Shown here: positions 35,645-46,800 of the stretch, one piece after another
How positions within the stretch are numbered: position 1 is the first letter of the stretch
How the letters are laid out: the number at the start of each line of letters is the position of its first letter
Source: UBA6059 sp965227155
Lineage (GTDB): Bacteria; Bacteroidota; Bacteroidia; Cytophagales; Cyclobacteriaceae
Direction of reading: 5' to 3'
DNA length: 64,000 bases
Assembly: GCA_965227155.1 (NCBI GenBank)
Contig: OZ245731.1
Location: 3,286,001 to 3,350,000, forward strand
Made by a program: the position numbers and the translations under genes
Notes under the pieces: generated by a model
Database searches by the model: none
What the model saw: the letters and a program-made list of their open reading frames with translations, nothing else
Told to the model about the DNA's origin: nothing

Positions 35645-37257
35645 ATTGTTTATTTCTCGTATTGTTTGCCTGTGACAGCAGCAAGCCAGAAACAAAACCC
35701 GAACCTCCAAAAGCAACTGAGTATCCTGCTTTTGGCATATCCAGTACGCACCCTCTGGCAGAAGAGGTTGGCCTTCAAATATTGGAAAATGGTGGCAATG
35801 CCTTTGACGCAGCTATTGCTTCTGCAGCAGTCCTGGCCGTGGTAGAACCTCAACATTCTGGCCTTGGTGGCTATGGGAATGCCCTGATTTTCGATGCTGC
35901 TTCAGGAAAGGCTGATTTTTTGAGCTTCTCAGGAAAATATCCGGAGCAGCTGGACCGATCTGTATTTCGCAATGCAATAAATGACCTAACAGACATAGGA
36001 AACTCAGCCAAAGCGATATCCACACCTACTGCCATAGCAGGGTGGTATGCCATGCATGAGCAACACGGTACCCTGCCCTGGCCCGACTTATTCAAACCGG
36101 CCATCCAATATGCAAAAGATGGTTTTCCTGTAGATGAAAGGCTAGCCAATGATTTAGAAGAGCTTTTTGGCAGCCTTTCAGAAGAGGCTAAAACTCTTCT
36201 TGGAAAAGATGATCCTTTAAAAGAAGGCCAGCTCCTTAAGCAGGAAGCATTGGCAGGCAGCCTCATAAAGATGGCCCAGCATGGGCCTTCAGCTTTCAAT
36301 CCTTCACAGGCTATTGGTAAGTCTATTCTATCACTTGTACGTAATCAAAATGGATATTTAAATGCAGAAGACCTGAATGCTATGGAGGCAAATTGGGGTG
36401 ATCCTATCAGCATCCAGTTTAAGGGCCATGAAATAGTAAGTACTGGTGCTCCTACAGCAGGATTTATGGCACTTCAGCAGATTGGTGAATCCAATTTATT
36501 TGACCTGCGCTCAGTTGGTCATAACAGCGTAGATTATTTTCATGTGATAGCTGAGGCAGCAAAGCATAGCTACTGGACATACCTAAGATATGCCGGAAGC
36601 ATAGATACAATCCTGCCTAATTTCACAATGATATTGTCTGGAGATTACTGGAAATGGATGGCACAAAATATTCAGCCAGCTCAGGCTTCTGAATTTCATC
36701 CACCATTTGATTTTGAATATGTAGAGGAGCAAAGCAATACAACACATCTTGTAGTAGCTGATAGGGAAGGTAATATTGTAAGTATGACCATGAGCCTTGG
36801 AGATCTATTTGGTAGTAAGGTTTTTGATCAGGCAACAGGCATCTGGTTAAACAACGGTGTAAAATATGCAGTGTGGGAGCAAGAGGGCACACCTCGCGAT
36901 GCGCTTCCCGGAAAGCTGCGTGTGGTGATGGATGCGCCCTTAATGATTTTTAAGGATGGCAAACCCAAAGCTGCCCTGGGAACGCCTGGGGGAATAATGA
37001 TGCCTCAGCTTATGGCCCAGTCTGTTAATCATTACCTGGTGCTGGGGTACGATCTTAAATCTGCAATTTCTCTGCCGATGTTGGGATTTGATGGCAATAA
37101 AATTATTTATGAGAATGGAATTTCTGATGCCGTGATTGACCAAATGAAAGGCATGGGTCATAAGTTTGGGGAAAATAAAACGCTGGGAAATATAAGAGCT
37201 ATAGAAGTCAAATATTCCCCAGCGGGTGAAATGATAGGCATACAATCAATGCCTTAA
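35608..37257 (+). CDS. ggt: Gamma-glutamyltransferase lipoprotein
   Basis: 549 residues. The signal ends LVLFAC, a lipobox. The GGT fold includes GISSTHPLAEEVG, GGNAFDAAIAS, SGLGGYGNALIF near the N-terminus and the autoprocessing site SNTTHLVVADREGNIVSMTMS, where the first Thr of TTH becomes the N-terminal nucleophile of the small subunit after self-cleavage. GGPG-type GTPGGIMMPQ lies near the C-terminus. The enzyme cleaves glutathione and other gamma-glutamyl compounds in the periplasm. Its length is normal. It is 46 bp from the DUF4097 gene and separated from it by a terminator-like hairpin. Confidence 0.9.
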   Translation: MKKLQYSHPAFFYCLFLVLFACDSSKPETKPEPPKATEYPAFGISSTHPLAEEVGLQILENGGNAFDAAIASAAVLAVVEPQHSGLGGYGNALIFDAASGKADFLSFSGKYPEQLDRSVFRNAINDLTDIGNSAKAISTPTAIAGWYAMHEQHGTLPWPDLFKPAIQYAKDGFPVDERLANDLEELFGSLSEEAKTLLGKDDPLKEGQLLKQEALAGSLIKMAQHGPSAFNPSQAIGKSILSLVRNQNGYLNAEDLNAMEANWGDPISIQFKGHEIVSTGAPTAGFMALQQIGESNLFDLRSVGHNSVDYFHVIAEAAKHSYWTYLRYAGSIDTILPNFTMILSGDYWKWMAQNIQPAQASEFHPPFDFEYVEEQSNTTHLVVADREGNIVSMTMSLGDLFGSKVFDQATGIWLNNGVKYAVWEQEGTPRDALPGKLRVVMDAPLMIFKDGKPKAALGTPGGIMMPQLMAQSVNHYLVLGYDLKSAISLPMLGFDGNKIIYENGISDAVIDQMKGMGHKFGENKTLGNIRAIEVKYSPAGEMIGIQSMP

Positions 37258-37264
37258 AATAGGC

Positions 37265-40200
37265 TTATTCTTCACCCCAAATTATATTGGGTACGCCCTC
37301 GGACTGCAACATTTTATTAAAGCCTGGTATTTTAGAGTTCATTACCTCATCAAGTGGCGCAATATAGTTTTCGTATTGCTGCTTCAAATCCTGATATCGC
37401 TCTCTCATGCCGCCAGTAGGTTTGTCATCATCATCTACCACCACTCTGTAGAGCCTGGCAATATGATTGGTCCACTTACGAGGGAAATTGATCTCATCCT
37501 GTGAAGTCAATATTTTATTTTGAAACAAGTCTTCCTCCAGAGCATTTAATGATGAAATAATTGCTTCACCTTCTGCTTTGATGGACTCAGAATAACCTGC
37601 CTGCATCGCTTTGCTTGCCGTATTTTCAATTTGAGCTTTTGCCGATCGCATGGCTCTGATGTGATTCTGAGATTCGTTGATGAGCGATTTTATTTCCTGT
37701 GCAAAATCATACTGCTCCTGGTAATCAGCAACGGTAATGTTTTCCCATCGGGGATCTTTTACAATTTCCAGCTCCTGTGTTTGGATTTCACCATTTACAG
37801 TTAGGTGCACTTTGTAAATGCCCGGTACTGCTTTAGGGCCTGGAGCAGATTTAGTACTGAAGACCATAGCCACAAAGTTGTCAGCCATTTTAGGGGCATC
37901 ATAGCGCAAATCCCAGCTGACTTTATTCATCCCAGCCTTCAAATCATCATTCAAGCTCCATGTCTTGGCAGTATCATTTTGACTGTCAACAATAGCAAGT
38001 TTTACTGTACCATTTTTGGCATTTTCTGAAACCTTGAAATGTATGTTGGCGGAAAGTCCTTTCCAGCCGCCTACGTTAGTTCGCACCGTATTTCTTGGTT
38101 TGAACAAATAGTTCTCCGCAGCGGCTGCAGCTTTGATTTGATGTAAAGGTGTAAGGTCATCCAAAATCCAGAATGCCCTGCCTTGTGTGCTGATGGCCAG
38201 GTCTTTATTGTACACTTCCATATCGGTAATTGGGGTGTATGGTAGGTTAAGTTGTAAGCTTTGCCATGATTTCCCATCGTTAAAAGATACATACATGCCA
38301 AATTCAGTGCCGGCATAAATAAGACCTTTAACATCCGGATCTTCAGCAACGGCTCTCACAAAATGATTCGAAGGAATGCCATTTGAACCATCGGTGAGCA
38401 ACTTCCATGATTTTCCATAATCATCTGTTCTCAGGAGATAGGGCTTAAAGTCATTATATCGATAATGATATGCAGCTACAAAAGCCCTACCTGGAGCATG
38501 CGTTGACAATTCTATCTTATTGATGGTCGCTTCGTACGGGATACTTTTTGGCGTAATATTTTCCCAGGATTCGCCACCATTACGGGTAATATGAATGAGC
38601 CCATCGTCTGATCCAGCCCAAATGACACCTTCTTCCTGAGGTGATTCTTCCAAAGCAAAAATGGATGAATAGACTTCCACACCCGTGGCATCATGTTGGA
38701 TAGGCCCACCAGGTATGCCCTGGTATTCTTTGATATTTCTGGTTAAATCCGGGGATATGATTTCCCATGTTTGGCCTTTGTCTGCCGATCTCATTACATA
38801 ATTAGAAGCCTGGTAAATATGATCGGGATTGTATTTTGAAAGAAAAATGGGGTAATTCCATTGCCAGCGATATTTTAAGTCGCTCATGGCAGTACCTTCT
38901 GTGTAGTGAGGGTAGGCAGTGATCTGCCGTTGTTCACCAGTTTCAAGATTGGTGTAGGTCATCTCACCAGAGTAGCTGGTCGCATATACAATGTTGCGGT
39001 TTCTAGGATCTACGGCTACATCTGCGCATTCACCTCCACCGATAGCCATCCAGTGCTCTGTATCAGATACTGCTGGTAGATCATATGCAGGTACCGATAT
39101 GGTAGAGTTGTCCTGCTGGCCTGCATACAATCTATATGGAAAACCATTGTCAAGGGTCAGCCGATAGAATTCTGATGTGGGCTGGTTGTGCTGTGTAGAC
39201 CATGACGCACCACCATTAAGGGTGATATTGGCACCTCCATCATTACAGTTGATCATAATATCAGGATTTTGTGGGTTAATCCACACACCATGGTTATCGC
39301 CATGTGGTGTGCTGATGCGTTGGTCCCAGCTTACACCACCATCTACACTCTTGTAAAAGCCAGTATTGCTCGCATATAGCGTGTTTTCTTCAGTAGGATG
39401 AGCTGTAATGTGAGAATAGTACCACCCTCGTTGGCGTAGCTTGTGGTCACCATTGATCCTTTTCCAGGTTTTTCCTTTGTCTGAAGAATGATAAACACCA
39501 CCGTCTTCTTCCACTTTGGTTTGGATGATCGCCCAAACTCTATTGGGATTTGCAGGAGAAACAGCCATTTCTATTTTACCTAATAAACCAGTAGGTAGAC
39601 CACCTCCTAATTTTTCCCAGGTTTCACCGCCATCTTTTGATTTCCATATACCACCATTGGTGCCGCCATCAATCAATGTCCATGGCTTACGCTCTGCCTG
39701 CCACATTGCAGCATATAAAATTCTTGGGTTTTCAGGATCCATGACAATGTCTGAGGAACCGGTGCTATCATTCACATATAGGACATTTCGCCATGAATCT
39801 CCTCCATTGGTGGATTTATATACACCTCTTGTGGTACCTGGACCGAAGATATTGCCCAAGACAGATACCCATACTGTCATCGGATCATCTGGATGTGTGA
39901 TTATTTTACTTATTTGACCAGCATCCTTTAGGCCAATGTGTTTCCAATTTTCACCTCCGTCCAAACTTCGGTAAATGCCATTACCGGCACTAATATTTCC
40001 CCTGGGATCAGCAGAGCCTGTTCCAACATAAATAATGTTTGCATCAGCATCAGCAGCTTCTATGGCACCTATGGAACCTACTGTAATTTGTTGGTCAGAG
40101 ATATTTTTCCACTCCTGTCCGGCATCATTGGTTATCCACACACCTCCGCCTGTGGTACCCATAAAAAATGTGTAGGGTTTTTCAGCTATACCTTCAATAG

Positions 40201-40336
40201 CTGTAGCTCTGCCACCGCGTGAAGGTCCTACGGAGCGCCATTCCATTGTCTCTAAAAGGGCTGGTTCAATTTCCGGTACAGGTTGCGCAGTTACAAATTG
40301 CGCGAAAAGTAAACATAGGATGAGTAAGTATTTCAT
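37265..40336 (-). CDS. BNR/VPS10-like beta-propeller secreted protein (paralogue A)
   Basis: 1023 residues, signal peptide about 1-17. The chain is made of BNR/Asp-box repeats, visible as SxDxGxTW motifs (SLDGGENWKH, STNGGDSWRN, SKDGGETWEK, SSDKGKTWKR, SADKGQTWEI, TRNGGESWEN, NDGKSWQS), arranged as in sortilin/VPS10 double propellers, up to about residue 720. A C-terminal beta-sandwich (about 740-870) follows, and then a helical end (about 880-1000). Often annotated as glycosyl hydrolase, but no sialidase-type catalytic set (RIP, Tyr/Glu) is seen. Probable exported peptide- or protein-binding protein. It is paralogous to the gene at 43,885 in the opposite orientation. Confidence 0.85.
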   Translation of the reverse strand: MKYLLILCLLFAQFVTAQPVPEIEPALLETMEWRSVGPSRGGRATAIEGIAEKPYTFFMGTTGGGVWITNDAGQEWKNISDQQITVGSIGAIEAADADANIIYVGTGSADPRGNISAGNGIYRSLDGGENWKHIGLKDAGQISKIITHPDDPMTVWVSVLGNIFGPGTTRGVYKSTNGGDSWRNVLYVNDSTGSSDIVMDPENPRILYAAMWQAERKPWTLIDGGTNGGIWKSKDGGETWEKLGGGLPTGLLGKIEMAVSPANPNRVWAIIQTKVEEDGGVYHSSDKGKTWKRINGDHKLRQRGWYYSHITAHPTEENTLYASNTGFYKSVDGGVSWDQRISTPHGDNHGVWINPQNPDIMINCNDGGANITLNGGASWSTQHNQPTSEFYRLTLDNGFPYRLYAGQQDNSTISVPAYDLPAVSDTEHWMAIGGGECADVAVDPRNRNIVYATSYSGEMTYTNLETGEQRQITAYPHYTEGTAMSDLKYRWQWNYPIFLSKYNPDHIYQASNYVMRSADKGQTWEIISPDLTRNIKEYQGIPGGPIQHDATGVEVYSSIFALEESPQEEGVIWAGSDDGLIHITRNGGESWENITPKSIPYEATINKIELSTHAPGRAFVAAYHYRYNDFKPYLLRTDDYGKSWKLLTDGSNGIPSNHFVRAVAEDPDVKGLIYAGTEFGMYVSFNDGKSWQSLQLNLPYTPITDMEVYNKDLAISTQGRAFWILDDLTPLHQIKAAAAAENYLFKPRNTVRTNVGGWKGLSANIHFKVSENAKNGTVKLAIVDSQNDTAKTWSLNDDLKAGMNKVSWDLRYDAPKMADNFVAMVFSTKSAPGPKAVPGIYKVHLTVNGEIQTQELEIVKDPRWENITVADYQEQYDFAQEIKSLINESQNHIRAMRSAKAQIENTASKAMQAGYSESIKAEGEAIISSLNALEEDLFQNKILTSQDEINFPRKWTNHIARLYRVVVDDDDKPTGGMRERYQDLKQQYENYIAPLDEVMNSKIPGFNKMLQSEGVPNIIWGEE

Positions 40337-40530
40337 AAGTTTTAGGTTTGAATTATTGATCCTGGGATTATTTTCCGGTTATGATCAAATATAGCTTTAA
40401 TTGAGACAGCTTGAGGCGAATATTTGATGAGCGAGTACAACTAATCCCGACCTTATACTCAAAGATCAGCTTTCATTTTCCCGATTAATCATTATTTTGG
40501 TGAGTTAAAGACCAAACCAACTGTAGTAAA

Positions 40531-42450
40531 ATGGACCAACCTTATATTCCTGCCGACCAACGATTGAGTGAACTTACCATCAGGTCAATGCTCATTGGCG
40601 CATTGTTGTCGATTGTGCTTGGTGCGGCCAATGCCTATTTTGGACTTTTTTCAGGCCTTACCGTGTCGGCCAGTATTCCGGCAGCAGTCATTTCTATGGC
40701 TATTTTGAAGGCCTTTAAAGATGCCAATATCCTGGAGAATAATATGGTGCAAACTGCAGCTTCTGCCGGTGAGTCCCTGGCTGCTGGGGTTATTTTCACC
40801 ATTCCGGCGTTGGTTATCATGGGCTATTGGCAGGAATTTAATTATGTGGAAACCACCTTGATTTCCATTTGTGGTGGTATCCTGGGTGTGCTGTTCACCA
40901 TTCCTCTTCGCAATGCCTTAATTGTAAAAGAGAAGTTGAAATTCCCTGAGGGTGTAGCCACTGCAGAAGTATTGAAAACAGGGGAGAAGGGTGGTCAGTC
41001 TGTGACCTACCTGGTGGCAGGCAGTTTGATAGGGGCCATTTTTAAGTTTGGTGTAGAAGCATTGAACCTATGGAACGGTATTTTTGAAAAGGCAGCATTG
41101 CTTCAGCAGAAATATTATCTCTATTTCAGCCTTAACCTCTCTCCGGCTTTAGTGGCTGTGGGCTACATTGTGGGGCTGAACATTGCTTTTCTGGTATTTC
41201 TGGGAGGCTTTATTAGCTGGTATATTGGAATACCATTGTATATTTTGATCAATGGTGCACCAGATGTAGGTTCAGCTGAAGCCATAGGTGGAGCCATCTG
41301 GAGTGGACAAATAAGGTACCTGGGCGTAGGAGCTATGATCGTGGGCGGTTTATGGGCTTTGCTAAGCCTGCGAAGTGCTTTGGTTACTGCGTTTGCCTCT
41401 GGTGTGGAGGCCTTTAAAAGGGGTACACAAAAGACATCTGAATTACTCCGAACAGAACTGGATACCCCTATGTCGTGGGTGTTGATTGGTATAGGTATTT
41501 TATTGGTGCCGATTTTCTTTATCTACATTTCAATTATACAGGATGTGCCGATCACGCTATTTATGGCTTTGGTCATGGTGCTGGCCGGCTTTTTGTTTTC
41601 AGCAGTGGCCGGATATATGGCGGGATTAGTAGGTAGCTCCAATAATCCGATAAGTGGTGTGACTATTGCCACCATTCTATCGACCGCTCTGTTGCTATTA
41701 CTGCTGATGGGTACCAGTGATCCGGCAAAAGGTGCGGCAGGAGCGATATTGGTTGGGGCGGTTGTCTGCTGTGCGGCCGCTATTGCTGGTGATAATATGC
41801 AGGATTTAAAGGCGGGCCATGTGCTTGGAGCTACACCGCGCAATCAGCAAATTATGCAAATGATAGGCGTAATAGCAGGCGCCTTGCTTATCGCACCGGT
41901 GCTTAACCTGCTTCTGGCTTCCAAAGGTATTGGCAGCCCCACACCAGAGCAGCCCGATCCGCTTACTGCACCTCAGGCAACTTTGATGATGAGCGTGGCA
42001 ACAGGAATTTTTGGTGGTGATTTACCATGGAATATCATCTTTATTGGTGCGGGCATTGGTGTAATCATAATACTCATTGATGTCTATCTAAAAAATAAGG
42101 GATCAGAATTTAGAATGCCGGTACTTGCAGTAGCGGTAGGGCTTTACTTACCATTCGAACTGGATAGCTCCATTTTTGTAGGTGGGGTAGTCGCTTGGTT
42201 GTTGGAGAGAGGGTTTAGCAAGATCAATGATGCATCGAAAATTGAAAAGGCTTCAAATGCCGGATTGCTCATAGCTTCAGGCTTGATCACTGGCGAAGCA
42301 TTAATGGGCATTTTGATAGCATTATTCGCCACCATGGGCTTGAATATGGCTGTTTCGGATGAACCGATTGGAGGTAGTATTTTAGGATTAGTACTACTTG
42401 GCGGTATTCTGGTTTACCTATATCGAACAGTCAAAAAAGCGGCTAAATAG
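40531..42450 (+). CDS. OPT family oligopeptide transporter
   Basis: 639 residues, almost entirely hydrophobic with about 14-16 transmembrane helices. Family marks are AxxAYFGLFSGLTVSASIPA near the N-terminus, NNMVQTAASAGESLAAG, EGVATAEVLKTG and SNNPISGVT, all of which occur in OPT proteins of the peptide or metal-complex type. Transports small peptides or metal chelates across the inner membrane, probably with protons. It stands between two BNR-propeller genes; with peptide-binding or peptidase neighbours (GGT) it might supply amino acids, which is inference. Confidence 0.9.
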   Translation: MDQPYIPADQRLSELTIRSMLIGALLSIVLGAANAYFGLFSGLTVSASIPAAVISMAILKAFKDANILENNMVQTAASAGESLAAGVIFTIPALVIMGYWQEFNYVETTLISICGGILGVLFTIPLRNALIVKEKLKFPEGVATAEVLKTGEKGGQSVTYLVAGSLIGAIFKFGVEALNLWNGIFEKAALLQQKYYLYFSLNLSPALVAVGYIVGLNIAFLVFLGGFISWYIGIPLYILINGAPDVGSAEAIGGAIWSGQIRYLGVGAMIVGGLWALLSLRSALVTAFASGVEAFKRGTQKTSELLRTELDTPMSWVLIGIGILLVPIFFIYISIIQDVPITLFMALVMVLAGFLFSAVAGYMAGLVGSSNNPISGVTIATILSTALLLLLLMGTSDPAKGAAGAILVGAVVCCAAAIAGDNMQDLKAGHVLGATPRNQQIMQMIGVIAGALLIAPVLNLLLASKGIGSPTPEQPDPLTAPQATLMMSVATGIFGGDLPWNIIFIGAGIGVIIILIDVYLKNKGSEFRMPVLAVAVGLYLPFELDSSIFVGGVVAWLLERGFSKINDASKIEKASNAGLLIASGLITGEALMGILIALFATMGLNMAVSDEPIGGSILGLVLLGGILVYLYRTVKKAAK

Positions 42451-42452
42451 AA

Positions 42453-43751
42453 CTATCGACGGGCCACTTGAGCAATGATCGATTTTGCCGGTCTTAGGGT
42501 CAGTGTATAGTCAGCTCCGGGGAAGCTCAAATCCTGTAGCTGAATATCATAATGCTTAAACATCGATTTGAAGATTATCCTCAATTCCTGTAAAGCAAAA
42601 TGATTGCCTATGCATAACCTGGGGCCACCACCAAATGGATAATAGGCATATTTGGGATTAGGTTTACCCTCCAGCCATCTTTCAGGTTTGAAGGACTCTG
42701 GATCCTGCCACCACCTTGGGTCCTTGTGCATGAGGTAGGGACTAAAGATAATGGTCTGTTTAGGTTTGATGTGATAACTTCCCAGCTGGTCTTCTTGTAT
42801 GGATTCCCTGCCCAGCAACCATACAGGTGAAAGCAATCGCATTGTTTCATGAATAATGGCCATGATATAGTCGTCATCATCCGAGGCAATAGCTTTCATG
42901 AGCTTTTGCTCCACTTCAGGATTATTTTTGATGAGCCAAAGGCCCCACTGCGCCGAAACAGCTGTGGTTTCATGACCTGCCATGAAAAATGTAAGCACCT
43001 CATCCTGTAGCTGCTGGTAAGTCATTCCTTTCCCTTCATCATCACGTGCCGCAATCAGAGTGCCAAGAAGGTCATCTTGTGAGCCGCTTTTTTCCTTTGC
43101 CGAGATCAGATTGTTGATGATCTCTTTCAAAATTTGCATCATCTTATTGAATTCCCTGTGGCTGGTAGTAGGCACCCATAGTGGTAAGTTGATGGGCTGT
43201 TGAATCCTGTCAATCAAAAACTTAAGACCTGGTGGTAGCACGGCTTCCACTTTCTTCCCAACTTCATCATCAAGGGAAAGTCCGAGTAAGGCTCGTGAGA
43301 TAATTTTGAGTGTGAGGTGTGTCATGGCAGTAGTCATATTCACTTCATCACCATTCTGCCAGCTGTTCAGCATTTGGTCAGTTTCTTCCTGCATGATATT
43401 TTGATAGGCCTCAATTTCCTTTTTGTGAAAGGCCGGTGCAGCCATCCTGCGCTGGCGCAACCAAAATTCCCCCTCACTTGTAAAAAGGCCATTACCAAGC
43501 GCAAGTCCTAGCTTTTCATAGGCAGGACTTTTTTTGAAATTGCGGTTATTTTCCTGAAGTATATACTGTACATGCGCCGGATCATTGGTTGCTACCAGCG
43601 TCCTCCTCAAAACATTAAATTGAAAGATATCACCATGATGCTCAAAGCCTTCCTTAAGGTAGGCTACAGGATCATTCTTAAATCTTGAAACATTATCCAG
43701 AGGATGCTTATTGGGCTCTTTGGGAATTTTTTGAGTTATTGTAGTTGTCAT
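42453..43751 (-). CDS. Cytochrome P450
   Basis: 432 residues, soluble (no N-terminal anchor). All P450 marks are present: I-helix oxygen-binding motif AGHETTA, the K-helix ExxR (ETMRLL), PERW meander and the heme loop FGGGPRLCIGNHFA with the Cys ligand. It is a monooxygenase using electrons from a ferredoxin/ferredoxin reductase system; a small 2Fe-2S protein is encoded at 57,005, but not nearby. Substrate unknown. Stops 2 bp from the convergent OPT gene. Confidence 0.94.
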   Translation of the reverse strand: MTTTITQKIPKEPNKHPLDNVSRFKNDPVAYLKEGFEHHGDIFQFNVLRRTLVATNDPAHVQYILQENNRNFKKSPAYEKLGLALGNGLFTSEGEFWLRQRRMAAPAFHKKEIEAYQNIMQEETDQMLNSWQNGDEVNMTTAMTHLTLKIISRALLGLSLDDEVGKKVEAVLPPGLKFLIDRIQQPINLPLWVPTTSHREFNKMMQILKEIINNLISAKEKSGSQDDLLGTLIAARDDEGKGMTYQQLQDEVLTFFMAGHETTAVSAQWGLWLIKNNPEVEQKLMKAIASDDDDYIMAIIHETMRLLSPVWLLGRESIQEDQLGSYHIKPKQTIIFSPYLMHKDPRWWQDPESFKPERWLEGKPNPKYAYYPFGGGPRLCIGNHFALQELRIIFKSMFKHYDIQLQDLSFPGADYTLTLRPAKSIIAQVARR

Positions 43752-43884
43752 TTGCAGAGATTGATATCACGGTAAATTACATAGTAACCATTGATTATAA
43801 GGTAAGACCGTCCAAAAGCTATTCCTTGTTTTTAGAATTTGTTAGTCTCAATTTGAAGCTTAATTGATCATAAAATTAATACCT

Positions 43885-46800
43885 ATGAGATTAAAAATAT
43901 ACTTGCTTTCTGTTTGCCTGATGATGGGCGGTTTGACCACTGTAGGTCAGGATCTTTCATCGGATCTCCTGAGAGGATTATCATTGAGAAATATCGGCCC
44001 TGCCAATATGAGTGGCCGGATTGTTGACCTTGCTGTGGTGGAGAGTGACCCATATACCTATTATATAGCTTCTGCAACAGGTGGTGTTTGGAAAACAACC
44101 AACAACGGTATCATTTTCAAACCTGTATTTGAAAATGAAGCGGTTCACTCTGTCGGAGATATCGTGTTGCATCAAAAAGATCCCAACATCATTTGGGTTG
44201 GTACAGGTGAAAGGGCCAACAGGCAAAGTTCTTCCTGGGGAAATGGTGTCTATAAATCTACAGATGCTGGCAAGACATGGTCGCATATGGGTCTCGATGA
44301 TTCACATCATATTGGCCGTATTGTGATGCATCCCGACAACCCCGATTTGGTATATGTAGCTGCCATGGGTCACCTGTGGGGACCAAACCAGATGCGTGGC
44401 CTGTACAAGAGTACTGATGGCGGTGAAAATTGGGAGCGCACATTATTTATCGATGAAAATACTGGCGTAGTAGATGTAGCTATTGATCCTGAAGAACCAA
44501 ATATCATGTATGCCGCCACTTACCAGCGCAGAAGAACGCCATTTGGTTTTGATGGTGGTGGTCCGGGCAGTGGGTTGTACAAATCTACAGACGGAGGAGA
44601 TACCTGGAATGAAATTACAAACGGATTGCCTGAAGGCGATATTGGCCGGATTGGTATAGATATTTACAGAAGCAACCCCAATATTGTGTACATCTCTGTG
44701 GAGCAGGGATTACGATACAATGCTTCAACACAATACGGAAAGAGACTGGCAGGTATTTACAGGTCTGAAGACAAAGGGGAATCTTGGACCAATATGAGTG
44801 ATTGGAACCCACGGCCCATGTACGCCAGCCAGATCATTGTTGATCCAAGTGATGACCAACGCATATACATGATGAATCGATACAGCTATTCAGATGATGG
44901 TGGTAAAAATTTCACAGCCCCACGTCAGTCGCTACACGGAGATGACCGTTTTCTGTGGGTCAACCCTAATGATTCGCGCCATGTGATGAAAGCTGATGAT
45001 GGTGGCCTGGGCATATCATACGACAGAGGCAAAACATGGTTGTTCCAGACAGCCCTGCCTATCAGTCAGTTTTACCGGGTGTCGGTTGATATGAAAAAGC
45101 CCTATAATGTGTACGGCGGCTTGCAGGACAATGGCAGCTGGTATGGCCCCAATGAAACCTATACCAGTGATGGAATCTTAAATCAGGACTGGAAGCGCAG
45201 TGGCGGTGGTGATGGATTTTTAAACCTCGCGCACCGCGAAGACCAAAGCATATTATTTGGTGAAAGCCAGTACCTGGGTTTATTTAAAATGGATACTGAC
45301 ACACGGCAAGCTCAGTCCATCAGACCGGGAGACCCCAAAGGTCACATCAGTGCCCGCAGAAACTGGGATGCCTGGGGGCCGGGAATTCCTGAACCGGAGC
45401 TGGGCAATGCTATGGCACCGGCCAACTGGGATGGACCTTTTTTCCTTTCACATCATGATGCTAACACCATATATGCTGGTACTGAAAAGCTGTGGAAGAG
45501 TACTGACCTGGGGAATAGCTGGACATCATTAGGCGACCTTACTACGGGAGTAAATCGTAGAGAATTGGAAATCATGGGGCAATATCCTGATACACTAAGC
45601 AACTCGCTGGATGATGGCATTCCATATTATCCAACACTAACAGCTATTGCTGAATCACCTCTACAGCAAGGGCTGCTTTATGTAGGTACCGATGACGGCA
45701 ACCTTCAGGTATCCACCGATGATGGTAAAACCTGGACAGAAGTGAGTGATCGCCTGGAAGGATTACCCAAGTCAACCTGGATCAATTCCATTGAAGTATC
45801 CAGCCATGATGCATCCACAGCATTTGTTTCCATCAATAATTATAGAAACAATGATTTCACCAATTATCTATACAGAACTACGGACAAAGGACAGACCTGG
45901 ACATCCATAGTTGGAGACTTGCCTGCAGATCGAGTAGTGAGAACTATGCGTCAGGATCCAAAAAATCCCGATTTATATTATTTAGGAACAGAACTGGGCC
46001 TTTTTGTGTCTGTGGATGCCGGAGCGCATTGGGTAGAGCTAAAGAACAATATGCCAACGGCTGCTTTTAATGATTTGGTGATTCATCCAAGGGATAATGA
46101 CCTGGTATTAGGTACACATGGTCGCGGTATCTGGATTCTGGATAACCTGAATGCCCTTCAGACCCTTAATGCTGAAACGCTAACCGCAGAGGCTGCGCTA
46201 TTTGATATCCCTGATGCTGAAATGATCAACTATTCACGTGATGGTGCTCATGTAGGAGATATGATATTCAGAGGGGAAAACCCGCCTAAAGGTGCTATAA
46301 TCGATTATTACCTCGGTAGCGCAGTAGCAAAAGACAATATAAAATTGGAAATCCTGAGTTCCGGTGGAGAATTTATCCGTGAAGTAAAAGCAGATACCAT
46401 GGCTGGCATCAATAGAGTGATTTGGGATTATACTTATCCTAAACTACCAAAAGAGCCAAAGAATCCTGCAGACTCAACCCAGAACAACAGCTGGTGGGAT
46501 AGAGCACCCGATGGCCCCAAAGTAGCTCCAGGTGAATACATAGCAAGGCTAACAGTTAATGGCAAAGCTTATGATAAGTCATTCAATACCCTGCCTGACC
46601 CACGTTTGGAAATTTCCAAAGCAGAAAGAATGGCGTGGACAAAGAATCTTTTGAGCATTACTGATTTGTATAAATCGGTACATGGCACTGTGAGCAAAGT
46701 AAGCCCGGTACAATGGAAAGTTGAGGCATTGACAAATGCCGGTAAAAAACTGGATGGTGGGGCTAAGGCTGAAGTAAAAGAATTGCATCGCATGAGTACA

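Noticed and set aside
37265..40336. Naming the BNR propeller a glycosidase
   Set aside because: Asp-boxes alone do not show catalysis and the sialidase active-site residues are not recognisable.
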